Below, one piece after another: positions 40,894-48,476 of a DNA stretch of 64,000 nt; position 1 is the first letter of the stretch, and each line of letters begins with the position of its first letter. Source of the DNA: Bin87 sp965243255. Lineage in GTDB: Bacteria > Chloroflexota > Dehalococcoidia > Lucifugimonadales > UBA3495. The stretch covers positions 2,976,001 through 3,040,000 of the forward strand of contig CBDEUH010000004.1 in the NCBI GenBank assembly GCA_965243255.1. Direction: 5' to 3'. A program made the position numbers and the translations under genes. The notes below the pieces were generated by a model. The model was not told where the DNA came from, made no database searches, and was given only the letters and a program-made list of their open reading frames with translations.

Positions 40894-40923
40894 TTGACTT
40901 ACACGTAAAACGTCGTTTACGCT
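40894..40923 (+). promoter_or_regulatory. promoter with embedded palindromic operator
   Basis: TTGACT at 40894-40899 and TACGCT at 40918-40923 (18-bp spacer) frame the palindrome CGTAAA-ACGTCG-TTTACG (40904-40921). An inverted repeat between -35 and -10 is typical of an autoregulated promoter. It precedes the two-gene HEPN-associated module and is divergent from the SRP RNA promoter. Confidence 0.5.
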
Positions 40924-40969
40924 GACCATACCAAATATGCGTCCACATCACCGACAGCGGAGAGTAACG

Positions 40970-41257
40970 ATGCCTAAAACGAACCGCGCTCTCCAAGCAA
41001 CGGTAGAGCTAATTCAGAAAAACCTGCCCCAAGCCTTCGGAGCGGGGTTTCGCATCAGCCATATCGAAAGTACCTCCTTGCAACGAAACAACCGGGATGT
41101 GAACTATATGACCGTGTACCTGGAACCAGACCATCCTCCCCTCGACGACGAGGCCATCGTTGAGTTAGACATCCAACTCCGTGAGATGCTCATTGCCCAG
41201 CACATCTTCGACAAACCCGCAGTCGCCTACATAGATCGAGACGACAGTGCTGCATGA
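40970..41257 (+). CDS. hypothetical protein paired with a HEPN-like remnant
   Basis: A 95-aa protein from ATG 40970, with GGAG 8 bases upstream; the frame extends to 40937. Visible sequence: QATVELIQKNLPQAFGAGFR, then NYMTVYLEPDHPPLDDEAIV, with an acidic C-terminus. I do not recognise the family. Its stop overlaps the start of a HEPN-like gene by 4 bp (ATGA), the arrangement expected of an antitoxin or partner. An operator-like palindrome precedes it. Confidence 0.6.
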   Translation: MPKTNRALQATVELIQKNLPQAFGAGFRISHIESTSLQRNNRDVNYMTVYLEPDHPPLDDEAIVELDIQLREMLIAQHIFDKPAVAYIDRDDSAA

Positions 41258-41601
41258 CCACGCAGCAACCCGTTGCTCCCTTCCAACCTCCGATACCCTT
41301 GGACCCGTGGGAGCTGATTTACTCGGTGCGCGATACCCTTGACCGTGCGGCACATCTTGCGCCCGCCTCGCGCGAGACTTTTCACCGCGCCGTGAGTACC
41401 GCCTACTATGTGTTGTTCCACGCGCTTGCGCGCAATAACGCGGACAACATCATCGGCGCTCCGACTAACTCATCGATGGCTTCCCGCGGGTATCTGAACG
41501 CAGTCAGCATCCCAATTACCGCCCCCGAAAATGCGGCACGATGTCCTTGGCAATCACTTCCAGGTGCCGCCGCCGGTCCTCCCGGGGCGCCGCAATGCTG
41601 A
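41254..41601 (+). pseudogene. truncated HEPN-domain protein
   Basis: The first ~75 residues carry a HEPN-like helix pair, including RETFHRAVSTAYYVLFHALA. Around position 41505 the similarity stops, and the frame continues antisense through the end of the neighbouring luciferase-like gene with Pro/Ala-rich sequence. HEPN proteins are normally longer, and the catalytic RxxxxH near the C-terminal helix is missing here. It looks like a toxin or nucleotidyltransferase-partner gene cut at its 3' end. Confidence 0.65.
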
Positions 41602-42475
41602 ACACGATGTACCGCGCTCCCGCGTCAATGTACTCCTGCAACCGCTCAATGCACATCCGCGGCGTTCCCAGCAGGCAGTACCTCCTCACGATGTTGATGA
41701 ACTCGCCGCCGTACAGATACTGGTTGCCCAGCGATTCCGCCGCCGTCCGTGCCGCCTGTTCCTCCGTCGCCGCCAGCGTGATGTACGGGAAGAAGGCCCA
41801 CTGAAAACCGGCCAGGTCCCGCCCCTCTTCAGCGGCAAACTCGCCGATTTTCGTCATGCTGTCCCGGTAACGCTCCGGACTGTAAAAATACGGCAGCCAG
41901 CCGTCCCCGTAACGCACGGCCCGGCGCATGGCCGCATCCCTCCGGCCAGCCACCCACACCGGCGGATGCGGCTGCTGCGTCGGCTTGGGATTTATCGCCG
42001 CCTCGTCCAGCGTGTAGTGCCGACCCCGCATCGACACGCTGTCCTCCGTCCACAGCCGACGCAGCCCGTCCAGGCATTCGTCCGTCCGCCGTCCCCGGCG
42101 CCGGATGTCGATGCCGGAATTTTCGTACTCCATGGGAAACTCGCCCCCTACGCCCACCCCCAGCGTCAGCCGCCCGCCCGATGCGATGTCCAACGTGGCC
42201 GTCATCCGCGCCAGCATCAGCGGATGGTAAAAGGGCGCCAGCGCAACCGAGGTAACCAGCCGTATCCGTTCCGTTGCCCCGGCGGCCACCGCCAGCAGCG
42301 GCAGCGCCGCGTGGGTCGGCCCCGGCGGACGGCCTCGCATGAAGTGTTCCCCGGCGCCCATGTACTCAAAGCCCAGCTCTTCCATCAACCGGGCCTGCTC
42401 CGCCGTCCGGTCGGCCGGCAACGCCATGCTGGCCCCGAAATGCAGCCCCTGGCCAGCTTCCGATGCGGTAGTCAT
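41516..42475 (-). CDS. LLM class flavin-dependent (F420-type) oxidoreductase
   Basis: A 319-aa luciferase-like TIM-barrel protein. Conserved parts: LMEELGFEYMGAGEHFM, TERIRLVTSVALAPFYHPLM, DIASGGRLTLGVGVGGEFPM, and a C-terminal LGTPRMCIERLQEYIDAGAR. In high-GC Chloroflexota and Actinobacteria these proteins often use F420 or FMN to oxidise small molecules. The substrate is unknown. Its 3' end overlaps the truncated HEPN gene on the other strand. Another member begins at 63959. Confidence 0.9.
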   Translation of the reverse strand: MTTASEAGQGLHFGASMALPADRTAEQARLMEELGFEYMGAGEHFMRGRPPGPTHAALPLLAVAAGATERIRLVTSVALAPFYHPLMLARMTATLDIASGGRLTLGVGVGGEFPMEYENSGIDIRRRGRRTDECLDGLRRLWTEDSVSMRGRHYTLDEAAINPKPTQQPHPPVWVAGRRDAAMRRAVRYGDGWLPYFYSPERYRDSMTKIGEFAAEEGRDLAGFQWAFFPYITLAATEEQAARTAAESLGNQYLYGGEFINIVRRYCLLGTPRMCIERLQEYIDAGARYIVFSIAAPREDRRRHLEVIAKDIVPHFRGR

Positions 42476-42489
42476 GTGACTGCTTCCCT

Positions 42490-43185
42490 TTAGTCAGCCT
42501 CGATTTCCCGCTCGTCCAGTTGCAACCAACGGATGGCGCCCTGGTCCACCAGTTCCTGAACGGCGTGGTCATTGGATACGCTGGCTACCATCGGATGCGC
42601 CGGCTGTCCCGTGAATCTGGTCAGGAACTCAGCGTTGCGTAGCGCCCGATCCGTGTCCCGTCGATCCGCGGTGAATGACGCCTCAGCGGCCACGTAGTGG
42701 ATGTTCCCATCGGCATCAGTGCATTCCAGCACCAGGTCCGCGGCGTAAAAGCTGCGCCGCTGACCGAACTCTATCGTCCTGGCCACACCCGAGTTACGCA
42801 TCATGCCGGTCAGGTCATCGCGCTGCAGCGTCCGCACAAAATCCAGCTCAAAGATGTCCAGTATCGTATCGTGGTGCACCCTCAGGAGCCGCCGGGCCGC
42901 GTTGCCCTTCAGGATGCCGATGTTGGCGTCCGCCCGCCTGTAGAGTGTCCGCAGCTCCTCGAAGTTGGCGTCGGTGCGCGCGTTGAACGCCCGCTGCTCG
43001 TCATTAAAAGCCTGCTGCTCTCCGATGAACGTGTTCACATAGCCGGCAAACTCGGCGAAGCGTTCCGGCAACTCCAGCAGTTCCTTGCTCAGCAGTTCGC
43101 CCCGCACTGCATTGCGGAACTCGCTGTCCTCTCTCAGCGCTTGGAGAAACCGCGCTCGTTCGCCCGCGCTCATACTAGTGCTCAT
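42490..43185 (-). CDS. coiled-coil protein related to the heptad-repeat protein
   Basis: A 231-aa protein. The N-terminal ~50 residues (FLQALREDSEFRNAVRGELL, then SKELLELPERF) match the gene at 22024. A short coiled coil follows (EQQAFNDEQRAFNARTDANF), shorter and without the perfect repeats. The C-terminal half, FYAADLVLECTDADGNIHYV then AAEASFTADRRD, occupies the same place as the putative nuclease-like domain of the other protein. Function unknown. It is divergent from the epimerase gene. Confidence 0.7.
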   Translation of the reverse strand: MSTSMSAGERARFLQALREDSEFRNAVRGELLSKELLELPERFAEFAGYVNTFIGEQQAFNDEQRAFNARTDANFEELRTLYRRADANIGILKGNAARRLLRVHHDTILDIFELDFVRTLQRDDLTGMMRNSGVARTIEFGQRRSFYAADLVLECTDADGNIHYVAAEASFTADRRDTDRALRNAEFLTRFTGQPAHPMVASVSNDHAVQELVDQGAIRWLQLDEREIEAD

Positions 43186-43272
43186 GACCTTGACCTCAAT
43201 ATACAGAGTACATCAGCCTCGGCTGGTTTAGCAATTTTCTCAACCTGGTTCCCCAGGGCATCTCTGATTCGG

Positions 43273-43281
43273 TGTTATACT
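43273..43281 (+). promoter_or_regulatory. extended -10 promoter of the epimerase gene
   Basis: TGTTATACT is an extended -10 (TGn-TATACT), 53 bp before the ATG at 43335, in the 149-bp gap between divergent genes. No clear -35 is seen. Confidence 0.5.
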
Positions 43282-43334
43282 CCAAACATACTACCGTCCA
43301 GCGCACTTTCCCCAGCGCTATTCCGAGCATCCCC

Positions 43335-44264
43335 ATGACCGTTCTCGTCACCGGCGCCACCGGATTTGTTGGCCGACAGGTGGTTCAACGCCTGTTGGAT
43401 ACCGACCATGAAGTACGCGTCATGGTGCGCCGACCCGGTAGCGAAAGCGTCTTCGCCACGCCGCCCACCGACGTATGCTATGGCGATGTCGGCAACCCCG
43501 ACGCCATCGCCGAAGCCTGCCGCGACATCTCCCAGGTCATCCACCTGGTGGCCGTCATCCGGGGCGGCCCCCGCCAATTCGACGCTATCAACCGCCAGGG
43601 CACGGCCAACGTGGTCGCCGCAGCCAAAGCCGCCGGCTCCGTCCGTCGCTTCATCCACCTCAGCGCAGTCGGAGCCGCCAACGTCCCCCGCCTCCGCTAT
43701 CTCCACTCCAAGTGGCTCGGCGAGCAGGAAGTCGTCAACAGCGGCCTCCCTCACGCCATCATCCGCCCGTCCCTCATCTTCGGCCCCCACGACGAATTTA
43801 CCACCGCCGTGGCCGCCCTGATCCGCTCGCTGCCCGTCACGCCCATCATCGGCTCCGGCAACAACCGCCTGCAGCCCATCCACGTGGACGACGTCGCTCG
43901 CTGCGTGGTCGCGTCCCTCGGCGGCAATCTGCGCGGCAACCTGACCGTGGACATCGGCGGCCCCGACCAGCTCTCCTACAACGAGATTATCGGCATCGTC
44001 GCCGACACCTTGGGCTGCCGCCGCCTCCGCCTCAACGTTCCGGTGTGGACTCTCGGACTCCCCATAGCCCTCATGGAATTGCTGACGCCTCACCCGCCCA
44101 TCAACCGGGCCATGCTCCAGCTCATCACCCTCCGCAACGTGGCCCAGCCCCATTCCGTGGTCGATGCCTTCGGCTTCCGTCCCCGTCCCCTGGCCGGCAA
44201 TATCGATCACGTCAAGGCGATGACCTTCGGCCAGGCCCTCCGCTTCAACCTCGGCCTGGGCTGA
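43335..44264 (+). CDS. NAD(P)-binding epimerase-like protein (atypical SDR, NDUFA9-like)
   Basis: A 309-aa extended SDR. N-terminal MTVLVTGATGFVGRQVVQRL is the dinucleotide-binding motif. RRFIHLSAVGAANVPRLRYL and the following HSKWLGEQEVVNSGLPHAII hold the Ser and Lys of the family, with HSKW in place of YxxxK, as in NDUFA9-like atypical SDRs. It may bind a lipid, quinone or sugar nucleotide rather than catalyse a classical reaction. ATG at 43335 is chosen; the frame opens earlier at 43272. Confidence 0.8.
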   Translation: MTVLVTGATGFVGRQVVQRLLDTDHEVRVMVRRPGSESVFATPPTDVCYGDVGNPDAIAEACRDISQVIHLVAVIRGGPRQFDAINRQGTANVVAAAKAAGSVRRFIHLSAVGAANVPRLRYLHSKWLGEQEVVNSGLPHAIIRPSLIFGPHDEFTTAVAALIRSLPVTPIIGSGNNRLQPIHVDDVARCVVASLGGNLRGNLTVDIGGPDQLSYNEIIGIVADTLGCRRLRLNVPVWTLGLPIALMELLTPHPPINRAMLQLITLRNVAQPHSVVDAFGFRPRPLAGNIDHVKAMTFGQALRFNLGLG

Positions 44265-44271
44265 CCTTCCC

Positions 44272-44300
44272 GTCGTCATGCCCGCGCCGGCGGGATGCCG
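44272..44300. repeat. short palindromic repeat, decayed copy
   Basis: CGTCATGCCCGCGCCGGCGG followed by GATGCCGG. This is the same family as the copies at 15939, 18973 and 47725, with substitutions in the arms. It fills most of the gap between the epimerase and folC genes. Confidence 0.6.
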
Positions 44301-44316
44301 GCCCATTCCTACCACC

Positions 44317-45699
44317 ATGCAATACCAGGACGCCATCGCCCGGCTGCTGTCCCTGGTGGACCACGAACGCAGCGTCCCGGCGCTGCCCCGCCAGAAGCGC
44401 ATCTACGACCTGCGCAGCGTGGAACACCTGCTGACCCGCCTGGGCGACCCTCACCGCCGGCCCGGCATCGTCCACGTCGCCGGCACCAAGGGCAAGGGCA
44501 GCACCGCCGCCATGATCGAGTCCATCCTCCGCGCCGCCGGACACTCCACCGGCTTCTACTCCTCCCCCCACCTCCATTCCTTCTGCGAACGCATCCGACT
44601 GGATGGCAACCCGGTATCCCCCAGCCGCTTCGCCCAGTTGACCGCCACAATCTGGCCCCATCACCTCGCCAACGCCGCCGATCCCGACGCCGGCCCGGCC
44701 ACCCTCTTCGAATACCTCACCGCCATGGCCTTCCAGTGCTTCGCCCAAGACCACACCGATTTCAGCGTCATCGAAGTCGGCCTGGGCGGACGCCTCGACG
44801 CCACCAACGTCGTCACCCCCGAAGTCAGCGTCATCACCCCGGTCAGCCTCGACCACACCGCCATCCTCGGCGACACCATCAGCGAAATCGCCGCCGACAA
44901 GGCCGGCATCATCAAGCCCGCCGTCCCCGTAATCGTCGCTCCCCAGTTCCCCGACGCCATGGCCGCCATCCAATCCGCCGCCTCCGCCCAATCCGCCCCT
45001 CTGGTTCCCGTCGCCGATGTTGCGTCCTGGCGCATCAACGGAGTATCCCCCGCCGGCCAGGACCTGACCCTCCAAACCCCTCATGACACCTACCGGGTCA
45101 GCCTCCCCCTCCTCGGCGATTTCCAATGCGCCAACGCCGCCGTAGCCGTAACCGCCGTCGAGACCTTCGCCGCCGCCGGCCACGCCATCCCCCACGACGC
45201 CATCGTCGCCGGCCTGTCCACTGTGCAGTGGCCCGCCCGCCTGGAAGTCCTCAGCCAGACCCCCGTCATCGTCGCCGACGGCGCCCACAACGACCACTCC
45301 GTCGCCACCGTGCTGAACACCCTGCAAGACAGCCTGCCCCACCGCCGTCTCACCGTCGTCGCCGGTTTCTCCCGGGACAAGCGTGTCGCCGCGATGGTTG
45401 AGCTCCTCGCGGCCCGCGCCCACCGCGTCATTGCCACCCGCTCCCGTCATCCCCGCTCCATGCGCCCGCCGGAGATTGTTGACCAGTTCCTCGCCCACGG
45501 CTTTGATCGCAACCTCCTGGCCGCCGTCAACTCCGTCGGCCCCGCCATCGACGCCGCCGTCGCCAACGCCGACGCCACCGACCTCACCCTGGTAACCGGC
45601 TCCCTCTTCGTCGCCGCCGAAGCCCGCGAAGCCGTCCTCGGCATCCCGCCCGAAACCTACCCCGACCTGCTCCCTCCCGACCTCAGGCCGCCGGCGTAA
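44317..45699 (+). CDS. folC: bifunctional folylpolyglutamate/dihydrofolate synthase
   Basis: A 460-aa Mur-ligase-type enzyme that adds glutamate to folates. ATP-binding HVAGTKGKGSTAAMIESIL, then GLGGRLDATNVVTPEVSVIT, SLDHTAILGDTISEIAADKA and GDFQCANAAVAV are the family motifs. ATG at 44317 is chosen over 44278 because the earlier sequence is the palindromic repeat. GxxHN-type motif VADGAHNDHSVA marks the C-terminal domain. Confidence 0.92.
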   Translation: MQYQDAIARLLSLVDHERSVPALPRQKRIYDLRSVEHLLTRLGDPHRRPGIVHVAGTKGKGSTAAMIESILRAAGHSTGFYSSPHLHSFCERIRLDGNPVSPSRFAQLTATIWPHHLANAADPDAGPATLFEYLTAMAFQCFAQDHTDFSVIEVGLGGRLDATNVVTPEVSVITPVSLDHTAILGDTISEIAADKAGIIKPAVPVIVAPQFPDAMAAIQSAASAQSAPLVPVADVASWRINGVSPAGQDLTLQTPHDTYRVSLPLLGDFQCANAAVAVTAVETFAAAGHAIPHDAIVAGLSTVQWPARLEVLSQTPVIVADGAHNDHSVATVLNTLQDSLPHRRLTVVAGFSRDKRVAAMVELLAARAHRVIATRSRHPRSMRPPEIVDQFLAHGFDRNLLAAVNSVGPAIDAAVANADATDLTLVTGSLFVAAEAREAVLGIPPETYPDLLPPDLRPPA

Positions 45700-45763
45700 T
45701 GCGCTCTACAATGCTAAAATCCTTACCATCCCGTTTATCCTGCTTGTCTCGGTAAATCTTCCT

Positions 45764-47029
45764 ATGTCGTCCAACCACACGCCCTCTCGCCGCGTCGTCG
45801 TCACCGGCCTGGGCGCCGTCACGCCCCTGGGCCTTACCGCCGACCAGTTCTGGGCCAACCTGCTGGCCGGGCAGTCCGGCATCGGCCCCATGACCCTCTG
45901 CGACCCTACCGATTACCCCTGTCGCATCGCCGGCGAAGTCGATGATTTCAACCCCGCCGACTACCTGCCGGCCCGGGAGGCCCGCCGCATGGCCCGCTTC
46001 TCCCAGCTGGCCGTCGCCGCCGCCCTGCAGGCCGTGGCCGACGCCGACCTCGACATCGCCGATGAAGACCCCTACCGCGTCGGCGTCCTCCTCGGCAACG
46101 GCAACGGAGGCTTTCCCACGCTGGAGGAAAACTGCCGCATCCTGGCCGACCGCGGCGGTATGCGCATGTCCCCCTTCTTCTTCCCCATGGTCCTGCCCAA
46201 CATGGCCGCCGCCAACGTCAGCCAGTACGTCGGCGCCCACGGCTACAACTCAACCGCCACCACCGCCTGCGCCGCTTCCAACAACGCCATCGGCGAGGCC
46301 CTCCAGGCCATCCGCCACGGCGTCGCCGACGTCATGCTGGCCGGCGGCACCGAGGCCGGCATCAGCCAGCTCGGCCTGGCCGGATTCGCCGTCATGCGCG
46401 CCCTCAGCGCCCGCAACGACGACCCCCAACGCGCCAGCCGACCCTTCGACGCCCATCGCGACGGATTCGTCCCCGCCGAAGGCGCCGGCGTCCTCATCCT
46501 GGAAGAACGCCAACGCGCCATTCGCCGCAACGCCAACATCCTCTGCGAACTCGCCGGCTTCGGCGCAACCTCCGACGCCGGCCACCTGGTTCAGCCCCAG
46601 GAATCCGGCGCCAGCGCCGCCCGCGCCATGGCCAACGCCATCGCCGACGCCGGACTCAGCGCCTCCGACGTGCACTACATCAACGCCCACGGCACTTCAA
46701 CCCCCCTCAACGACGCCGTGGAAACCGTCGCCATCAAGCGCCTCTTCGGCGATGACGCCTACCGCATTCCCGTGAGCAGCACCAAGAGCATGATCGGCCA
46801 CTCCCTCGGCGCGTCCGGCGCCCTGGAAGCCGTGGCCTGCGTCAAATCCATCTTGGACGGCAAAATCCATCCCACCGTCAACTACGAGGAACCCGACCCG
46901 GAGTGCGACCTCGACTACGTCCCCAACCAGGCCCGTTCCGTCTCCGTTGACACCGTCCTTTCCAACGCCTTCGGCTTCGGCGGCCAGAACGCCTGCCTCG
47001 TCTTCCGCCGCCACCAATCCCAGGGTTAG
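45764..47029 (+). CDS. fabF: beta-ketoacyl-ACP synthase II (copy 2)
   Basis: A 421-aa condensing enzyme with all catalytic residues: TTACAASNNAIGEAL (Cys), NAHGTSTPLND (His) and TKSMIGHSLGASGALEA (His). N-terminal RRVVVTGLGAVTPLGLTADQ and C-terminal LSNAFGFGGQNACLVF. It shares motif wording with copy 1 but differs in the active-site flanks, so the two copies may prefer different acyl chains. No other fab gene is nearby. The ribosome-binding site is weak. Confidence 0.92.
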   Translation: MSSNHTPSRRVVVTGLGAVTPLGLTADQFWANLLAGQSGIGPMTLCDPTDYPCRIAGEVDDFNPADYLPAREARRMARFSQLAVAAALQAVADADLDIADEDPYRVGVLLGNGNGGFPTLEENCRILADRGGMRMSPFFFPMVLPNMAAANVSQYVGAHGYNSTATTACAASNNAIGEALQAIRHGVADVMLAGGTEAGISQLGLAGFAVMRALSARNDDPQRASRPFDAHRDGFVPAEGAGVLILEERQRAIRRNANILCELAGFGATSDAGHLVQPQESGASAARAMANAIADAGLSASDVHYINAHGTSTPLNDAVETVAIKRLFGDDAYRIPVSSTKSMIGHSLGASGALEAVACVKSILDGKIHPTVNYEEPDPECDLDYVPNQARSVSVDTVLSNAFGFGGQNACLVFRRHQSQG

Positions 47030-47040
47030 GCGACTCCTTC

Positions 47041-47298
47041 CTACACCGCCGCCCTTTCCTGCGCCGCCTGACCGGCCAGCATCTCCTCGAGCATTCGCTG
47101 CAAGGCCATTATGTGGCTGCACACCCCTCGCGTCGCGAAAAACGCGCATTCGCAACGCCATTCGCCCTCGCTATACCTCACCCGGTACGTGTTGTGGTTC
47201 CCGGTAAACGTCGCTTCCATCGTCTGGATGTGCACCCGGTCCGGTTCCTCAGCGTACTTCCGTGCCTTGTCAACCTTGCCTATGTAGCTCGAGCTCAT
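47041..47298 (-). CDS. small SWIM zinc-finger protein
   Basis: An 85-aa protein with a SWIM-type zinc motif, WRCECAFFATRGVCSHIMAL (CxCxnCxH). It starts at ATG 47298 after a GGGGGTTGAG box; the same open frame runs far upstream only as a shadow of the opposite gene. SWIM domains bind DNA or proteins. It is convergent with fabF and divergent from the duplicated-domain gene at 47521. Confidence 0.75.
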   Translation of the reverse strand: MSSSYIGKVDKARKYAEEPDRVHIQTMEATFTGNHNTYRVRYSEGEWRCECAFFATRGVCSHIMALQRMLEEMLAGQAAQERAAV

Positions 47299-47429
47299 CT
47301 CAACCCCCACTGTGTTGTCGGGTGATTTATCGTCAAACCGCCCGCTACCTAGATGGTAACGGCATCCGGCAACCCCGGTCAATACGCCGCCAACGTCCTT
47401 ACATCCCCAGTGCCCTATGGAATCCCCCA

Positions 47430-47478
47430 ATCCTGCCAATCCTGAAATCCGAAAAATCCTGATTCTGACAATGATACC
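47430..47478. repeat. dispersed repeat with ATCCTG units and ATTCTGACAATGAT
   Basis: Contains AATCCTGCCAATCCTGAAAT, then CCTGATTCTGACAATGAT. It is similar to the element at 23669-23685 and the one at 52982-53000, and to a weaker ATCC-rich stretch before fabF copy 2 (45713-45762). It is the main content of the 222-bp gap 47299-47520, beside the promoter. Confidence 0.65.
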
Positions 47479-47484
47479 TCCCCG

Positions 47485-47513
47485 TTGACACCCGCTATTA
47501 CCCACCCTAAAAT
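47485..47513 (+). promoter_or_regulatory. near-consensus promoter giving a likely leaderless mRNA
   Basis: A perfect TTGACA (47485-47490), a 17-bp spacer and TAAAAT (47508-47513). Transcription should start 6-8 bases later, at or next to the ATG at 47521, so the mRNA would have practically no 5' leader. There is no Shine-Dalgarno. Confidence 0.75.
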
Positions 47514-47520
47514 AGAATAT

Positions 47521-48378
47521 ATGTACGCATTGGCCCACATCATCGCCCAGGAAACCCAGGACGGTCGCCGCATCGTCCGCTTCCTGCTCTCCGCCATGGA
47601 GGGCCAACTCCCGGACTTCCTCCCCTGCCACCGCATCGACGCCGCCCGCCTGCTGGTCAAACTCGGCTTCGACCAGGCCCAGGCCGTAGTTGACCGGGCC
47701 CGGGCCGACCAACGCGCCGCATCCCGTCATTCCCGCGCCGGCGGGAATCCAGGGGCGGAGGCGGGGGAGTCCCAGGACGCCGCCCACCGGGTCCGGGCCC
47801 AGCTGGCCCGCATCGTCCGGGAGGAAACCGACGACGGCCGGGTCGCCGTCCGCTTCCTCATCGACGCCATGGAGGGACGCTTCCCCGACTTCAAACCCTG
47901 CCACCGCCTCTCCGCCGCCAAGGAACTCCTCCAACGCGGCTTCGACTACACCCCCGACGACGAAGACGCCCTGGCCGCCGCCGAACCCGAACCCACCCCG
48001 GAGGAGCTGGAAGCCCAGCGCCGCCGCACCGACGACATCGAATTCAGCCTCCACGGCCGGGTGTACTACCAGAGCTATCCCTACCCCTGCGTCTGCGAAG
48101 ACCGCCTCCATGATTGCCAGGGCAACGAGCTGGACGCCGAGCAGCGGGAAAGAGAGTCCCGCAAGGGCATCGCCGCCCAGTACTACATCACCGAGGCCGA
48201 CCGGGTCGAAGACTTCCACGCCCGCTACGCTGAGTACCTGGTCCGCTGGAACGCCGAACACCCGGAGAACCCGGTGGACATCAACCGCATCCACTGGAAC
48301 AACCGGAACTGGCAACACTACAACCCGCCGGATTCAGTAACCCCCTACACCCACCTCCCTGGAATCCGCGGCCCCTGA
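47521..48378 (+). CDS. protein with an internally duplicated N-terminal domain, function unknown
   Basis: A 285-aa protein with two ~50-residue copies of one domain. Copy 1 (residues ~3-55) has RRIVRFLLSAMEGQLPDFLP then CHRIDAARLL; copy 2 (residues ~98-150) has RVAVRFLIDAMEGRFPDFKP then CHRLSAAKELL. The linker between them contains a palindromic DNA repeat read as RHSRAGGNPGAE. The C-terminal part is rich in Asp, Tyr and Arg (HGRVYYQSYPYPCVCEDRLH). The domain looks like a helical module often found near mobile or regulatory genes, but I cannot name it. ATG at 47521 fits the promoter. Confidence 0.65.
   Translation: MYALAHIIAQETQDGRRIVRFLLSAMEGQLPDFLPCHRIDAARLLVKLGFDQAQAVVDRARADQRAASRHSRAGGNPGAEAGESQDAAHRVRAQLARIVREETDDGRVAVRFLIDAMEGRFPDFKPCHRLSAAKELLQRGFDYTPDDEDALAAAEPEPTPEELEAQRRRTDDIEFSLHGRVYYQSYPYPCVCEDRLHDCQGNELDAEQRERESRKGIAAQYYITEADRVEDFHARYAEYLVRWNAEHPENPVDINRIHWNNRNWQHYNPPDSVTPYTHLPGIRGP
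47725..47752. repeat. short palindromic repeat, copy 3, inside a coding frame
   Basis: CGTCATTCCCGCGCCGGCGG followed by GAATCCAG, a near-perfect palindrome between the two domain copies of the surrounding gene. It is translated in frame as part of RHSRAGGNPGA. A second case, besides 18973-19000, of a repeat sitting in a linker without breaking the protein. Confidence 0.85.
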
Positions 48379-48395
48379 CCCGGCCGGCCCCTTCC

Positions 48396-48424
48396 TTGAC
48401 TTTACCCGGCCCCGACACTAGGAT
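48396..48424 (+). promoter_or_regulatory. sigma70-type promoter of rny-ymdB
   Basis: TTGACT (48396-48401), a 17-bp spacer and TAGGAT (48419-48424), ~50 bp before the rny ATG. Confidence 0.65.
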
Positions 48425-48476
48425 TAACGCAGGGCAAAACATCCCGGGCATTGCCCGGACGGACTCAGGAGGTTCC

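Noticed and set aside
40543..40897. Several plus-strand open frames of 80-100 codons
   Set aside because: They lie over the SRP RNA gene and its promoter, have no ribosome-binding sites, and their composition is not protein-like.
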